Below are positions 62,124 through 64,000 of a stretch of 64,000 nucleotides of DNA, piece by piece. The stretch lies in contig CAJFSS010000008.1 in assembly GCA_904419745.1 (NCBI GenBank), positions 47,498 through 111,497 on the forward strand, written 5' to 3'. Source of the DNA: Candidatus Pseudoruminococcus merdavium (GTDB taxonomy: Bacteria > Bacillota > Clostridia > Oscillospirales > Ruminococcaceae). A model generated the notes under the pieces. The model saw only the letters and a program-made list of their open reading frames with translations, searched no databases and was not told where the DNA came from. Position 1 is the first letter of the stretch; every line of letters starts with the position of its first letter. The position numbers and the translations under genes are program-made.

Positions 62124-62784
62124 AACCCTGTTGGGCCGGGAGGAAATGATCGAACAGAATCTCGGTCTTGTTCATTTATGTGCCCACCGGTTCAAAGGCA
62201 GAGGAATTGAATACGACGATTTATTCCAGGCCGGATGTATGGGGCTTATCAAGGCGACGGATGCATTTGATGAAAGCCGGGGTGTAAAGTTTTCCACCTA
62301 TGCGGTTCCTGTTATTCTAGGAGAAATGCGAAGGCTATTCCGGGATGGGGGCAGCGTAAAAGTTGGCCGGACCTTAAAAGAACAATCACTGAAAGCTACT
62401 CGTATCCGAGAAAATTTCCTGACAAAAGAGGGAAGAGAACCTACGGTGAGTGAAATTGCCGAGGCACTCGGTACAGATGAAGAGACGGCGGCCATGGCGG
62501 TTTCTGCTTCTATTCCCCCCATGTCCTTAACGGAAAACGAGGAAGAAGGGGGAGGGCAGTTCGATATTCCTGTTCAGTCCCATGAGGAGGGAATTGCGGA
62601 CCTCCTTTCTTTGGAAGAGGTCATGACAACTCTGGAAGAGCGGGATCGAAAGCTGATACAACTACGGTATTTTAAAAATCAAACCCAAACCCAGACTGCA
62701 CAAGTACTGGGAATGACACAGGTACAGGTTTCACGACGGGAAAAGAAAATTTTGCTGATGATGCGGGAAAAACTGCTCAACTGA
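62116..62784 (+). CDS. sigF: RNA polymerase sigma-F factor (forespore)
   Basis: The 222-residue sigma-70 family protein has region 2 (YDDLFQAGCMGLIKATDAFD, then KFSTYAVPVILGEMRR) and region 4 (LEERDRKLIQLRYFKNQTQT, then MTQVQVSRREKKIL). Its place after spoIIAB identifies it as sigma-F, which starts forespore transcription and is known to drive gpr-type genes. Confidence 0.95.
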   Translation: MNETLLGREEMIEQNLGLVHLCAHRFKGRGIEYDDLFQAGCMGLIKATDAFDESRGVKFSTYAVPVILGEMRRLFRDGGSVKVGRTLKEQSLKATRIRENFLTKEGREPTVSEIAEALGTDEETAAMAVSASIPPMSLTENEEEGGGQFDIPVQSHEEGIADLLSLEEVMTTLEERDRKLIQLRYFKNQTQTQTAQVLGMTQVQVSRREKKILLMMREKLLN

Positions 62785-62797
62785 ATAGAATATTAAA

Positions 62798-62829
62798 AAA
62801 CACCCCCGGAAACGACTCCGGGGGTGTTT
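62798..62829. terminator. Bidirectional terminator of spoIIA and metA
   Basis: A 13-bp perfect stem (62798-62810 with 62817-62829) rich in GC, with A and T runs outside. Confidence 0.88.
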
Positions 62830-62838
62830 GTAAAACTA

Positions 62839-63753
62839 CTACTTTTGAATAAAAGTATAGGGAGTTTTCTGGTAGACGAAATAGTTAAGCCAATTTGCAT
62901 AGAGAAGGTGGGCATGGCCTCTCCATACATAGGGAGGAGTTCGAGTGGGATTATTGGATGGGAAATAATGATAGGGCTGTTGAATTTTTAACCCTTTGGC
63001 AATATCTCTCTCATATTCTCCTTTTAATGTGTCTCTATCATATTCTGAATGGCCAGTGACATAAAAATTACGATTATTTTTGTCAGAAACCAGGTAAACT
63101 CCTGCTAAATCGGATTGCGCCAAAATTGTTAAATCTTTGCAGGCTTCAACATCCTTTGTGCGGATTTCTGTATGTCTGGAATGAGGCGCCTGAAAAATTT
63201 CATCAAATCCCCGAACCAGCGGATGATAAGGAGTGAGGACTGTGTGTTCAAAAATACCGAACATCTTGTGCGACAAGGGATATTTTGGAATTCCATAATG
63301 ATAGTATAACCCCGCTTGGGCGCCCCAACAAATATAAAAAGTGGAAAATACATGTGTTTTAGTCCACTCCATAATCTGACACAATTCTTCCCAATAGTCT
63401 ACTTCTTCAAAAGGAATCTGCTCCACTGGAGCACCAGTAATGATCATTCCATCAAATTTTTGATCCTTTATATTGTCAAAGGTCTTGTAAAATTTCAGCA
63501 GATGCTCTGCAGGTGTATTCCTGGATTGATGGGATGCCATCTGGAGTAATTCAATTTCTAGCTGTAGTGGGGTGTTGGACAATAGACGTAGCAATTGAGT
63601 TTCCGTTTCGATCTTTTTTGGCATAAGATTTAAAATAGCAATTTTTAAAGGACGGATATCCTGGTGGGAAGCATGACACTCTTGCAAATAAAATACATTT
63701 TCTTGTGCCAATTTTTCAGCAGCAGGAAGACCGTCCGGTATATTAATCGGCAT
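62839..63753 (-). CDS. metA: Homoserine O-acetyltransferase (MetA type)
   Basis: It activates homoserine for methionine synthesis. From the ATG at 63753 the catalytic Cys is residue 142 ([10 protein letters not shown]) and the specificity residue is Glu111 ([12 protein letters not shown]). Glu at 111 favours acetyl-CoA and Gly favours succinyl-CoA in this family, so acetylation is predicted. HSEYDRDTL holds the catalytic His/Glu region. I preferred ATG 63753 over GTG 63762 because it restores family numbering. No SAM riboswitch was recognised upstream. Confidence 0.92.
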   Translation of the reverse strand: MPINIPDGLPAAEKLAQENVFYLQECHASHQDIRPLKIAILNLMPKKIETETQLLRLLSNTPLQLEIELLQMASHQSRNTPAEHLLKFYKTFDNIKDQKFDGMIITGAPVEQIPFEEVDYWEELCQIMEWTKTHVFSTFYICWGAQAGLYYHYGIPKYPLSHKMFGIFEHTVLTPYHPLVRGFDEIFQAPHSRHTEIRTKDVEACKDLTILAQSDLAGVYLVSDKNNRNFYVTGHSEYDRDTLKGEYERDIAKGLKIQQPYHYFPSNNPTRTPPYVWRGHAHLLYANWLNYFVYQKTPYTFIQK

Positions 63754-63832
63754 TCTTTTCACACCCTTTTGTAAAACTACCCCTAATTATAACAGAAGAG
63801 GGAAAAAAGTAAAGAAATATGACGAAAAGTGA

Positions 63833-63966
63833 TTGACACCGGGAATTGAATATGATAATATAACTAAGTCGTTGGAAACGGCGATATTCTTTTCACATGA
63901 TTCCCTTAAAACTTTTGAAAAGATTGAAAAAAAGACTTGACAAAAGGTAGAGAGATGTGATAGGAT
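63833..63966 (+). promoter_or_regulatory. Two tandem strong promoters pointing off the right edge
   Basis: P1 is TTGACA (63833-63838) with TAATAT (63856-63861), 17 bp apart. P2 is TTGACA (63937-63942) with TAGGAT (63961-63966), 18 bp apart. Tandem perfect -35 boxes followed by non-coding sequence with a GCCG/CGGC inverted repeat (from about 63974) are typical of rRNA or tRNA operons. The transcribed unit lies beyond the window. Confidence 0.6.
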
Positions 63967-64000
63967 AGCAAAGCTGCCGTTTGAAGCGGCTGGTATCGGC

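Noticed and set aside
1..64000. CRISPR arrays, prophage, insertion sequences
   Set aside because: No short spaced repeats, transposase, integrase or phage structural genes were seen in the window.

Overview
The window looks like chromosomal DNA of an anaerobic, endospore-forming member of the Clostridia, most like the Oscillospirales/Ruminococcaceae group. That placement is an inference from gene content. Sporulation genes are present (gpr, spoIIP, spoIIAA-spoIIAB-sigF). So are two kinds of [FeFe] hydrogenase, a bifunctional AdhE, a Re-type citrate synthase operon, the long fused PurL, and meso-diaminopimelate dehydrogenase. I see no phage, transposase, CRISPR array or plasmid functions. Most genes have strong AGGAGG-like ribosome binding sites and sit between clear hairpin terminators, several of them bidirectional.

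Layout, left half. 0-3.4 kb: the 3' part of a wall-anchored alkaline-phosphatase-superfamily protein, then a LysR regulator followed by a frameshifted nitroreductase. 3.6-7.2 kb: a heterodimeric ABC exporter. 7.2-8.3 kb: a TIGR04076-like protein, an XRE regulator and a divergent 50-residue protein. 8.3-11.2 kb: spoIIP and gpr, divergent from rpsT, then an unannotated 50-residue membrane protein. 11.3-11.8 kb: a decayed methyltransferase. 11.9-17.3 kb: Re-citrate synthase, GntR regulator, aconitase and isocitrate dehydrogenase, which together make 2-oxoglutarate from acetyl-CoA and oxaloacetate. 17.5-27 kb: an M20 amidohydrolase, a DUF4037 protein, diaminopimelate dehydrogenase, an HPr-like protein lacking the phospho-histidine, MtaB and PurL.

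The middle (27-41.5 kb) is the most interesting part. A leftward operon encodes a thioredoxin-like [2Fe-2S] protein, a sensory (group C) [FeFe] hydrogenase with a PAS domain, and a SpoIIE/PP2C-type phosphatase. A rightward group follows: a DUF3810 membrane metalloprotease, a J-domain-like coiled-coil protein and a HIRAN protein; then a small cysteine protein with a group B [FeFe] hydrogenase; then AdhE. Near-perfect Rex operators lie on the promoters of the sensory-hydrogenase operon and of adhE, so H2 sensing and ethanol formation are probably tied to the NADH/NAD+ ratio. Next comes a ferrous iron uptake operon (FeoA, FeoA, FeoB, a Cys-rich protein and a DtxR-family regulator). Three copies of GTTAG-N6-CTAAC lie in this locus, probably the binding sites of that regulator.

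The right part (41.5-64 kb) holds an APH-like kinase homologue, a membrane protein, nagA, small hypothetical proteins, cytidine deaminase with pyrimidine-nucleoside phosphorylase, tRNA-Pro(CGG), a MATE transporter, an HD hydrolase, an M24 aminopeptidase, folC, an M42 peptidase, an ABC/FtsX pair with a very long coiled coil, alanine racemase, the spoIIA operon and metA. Residue 111 of the metA product predicts an acetyltransferase. Two strong rightward promoters at the right edge suggest a stable RNA operon just outside the window.
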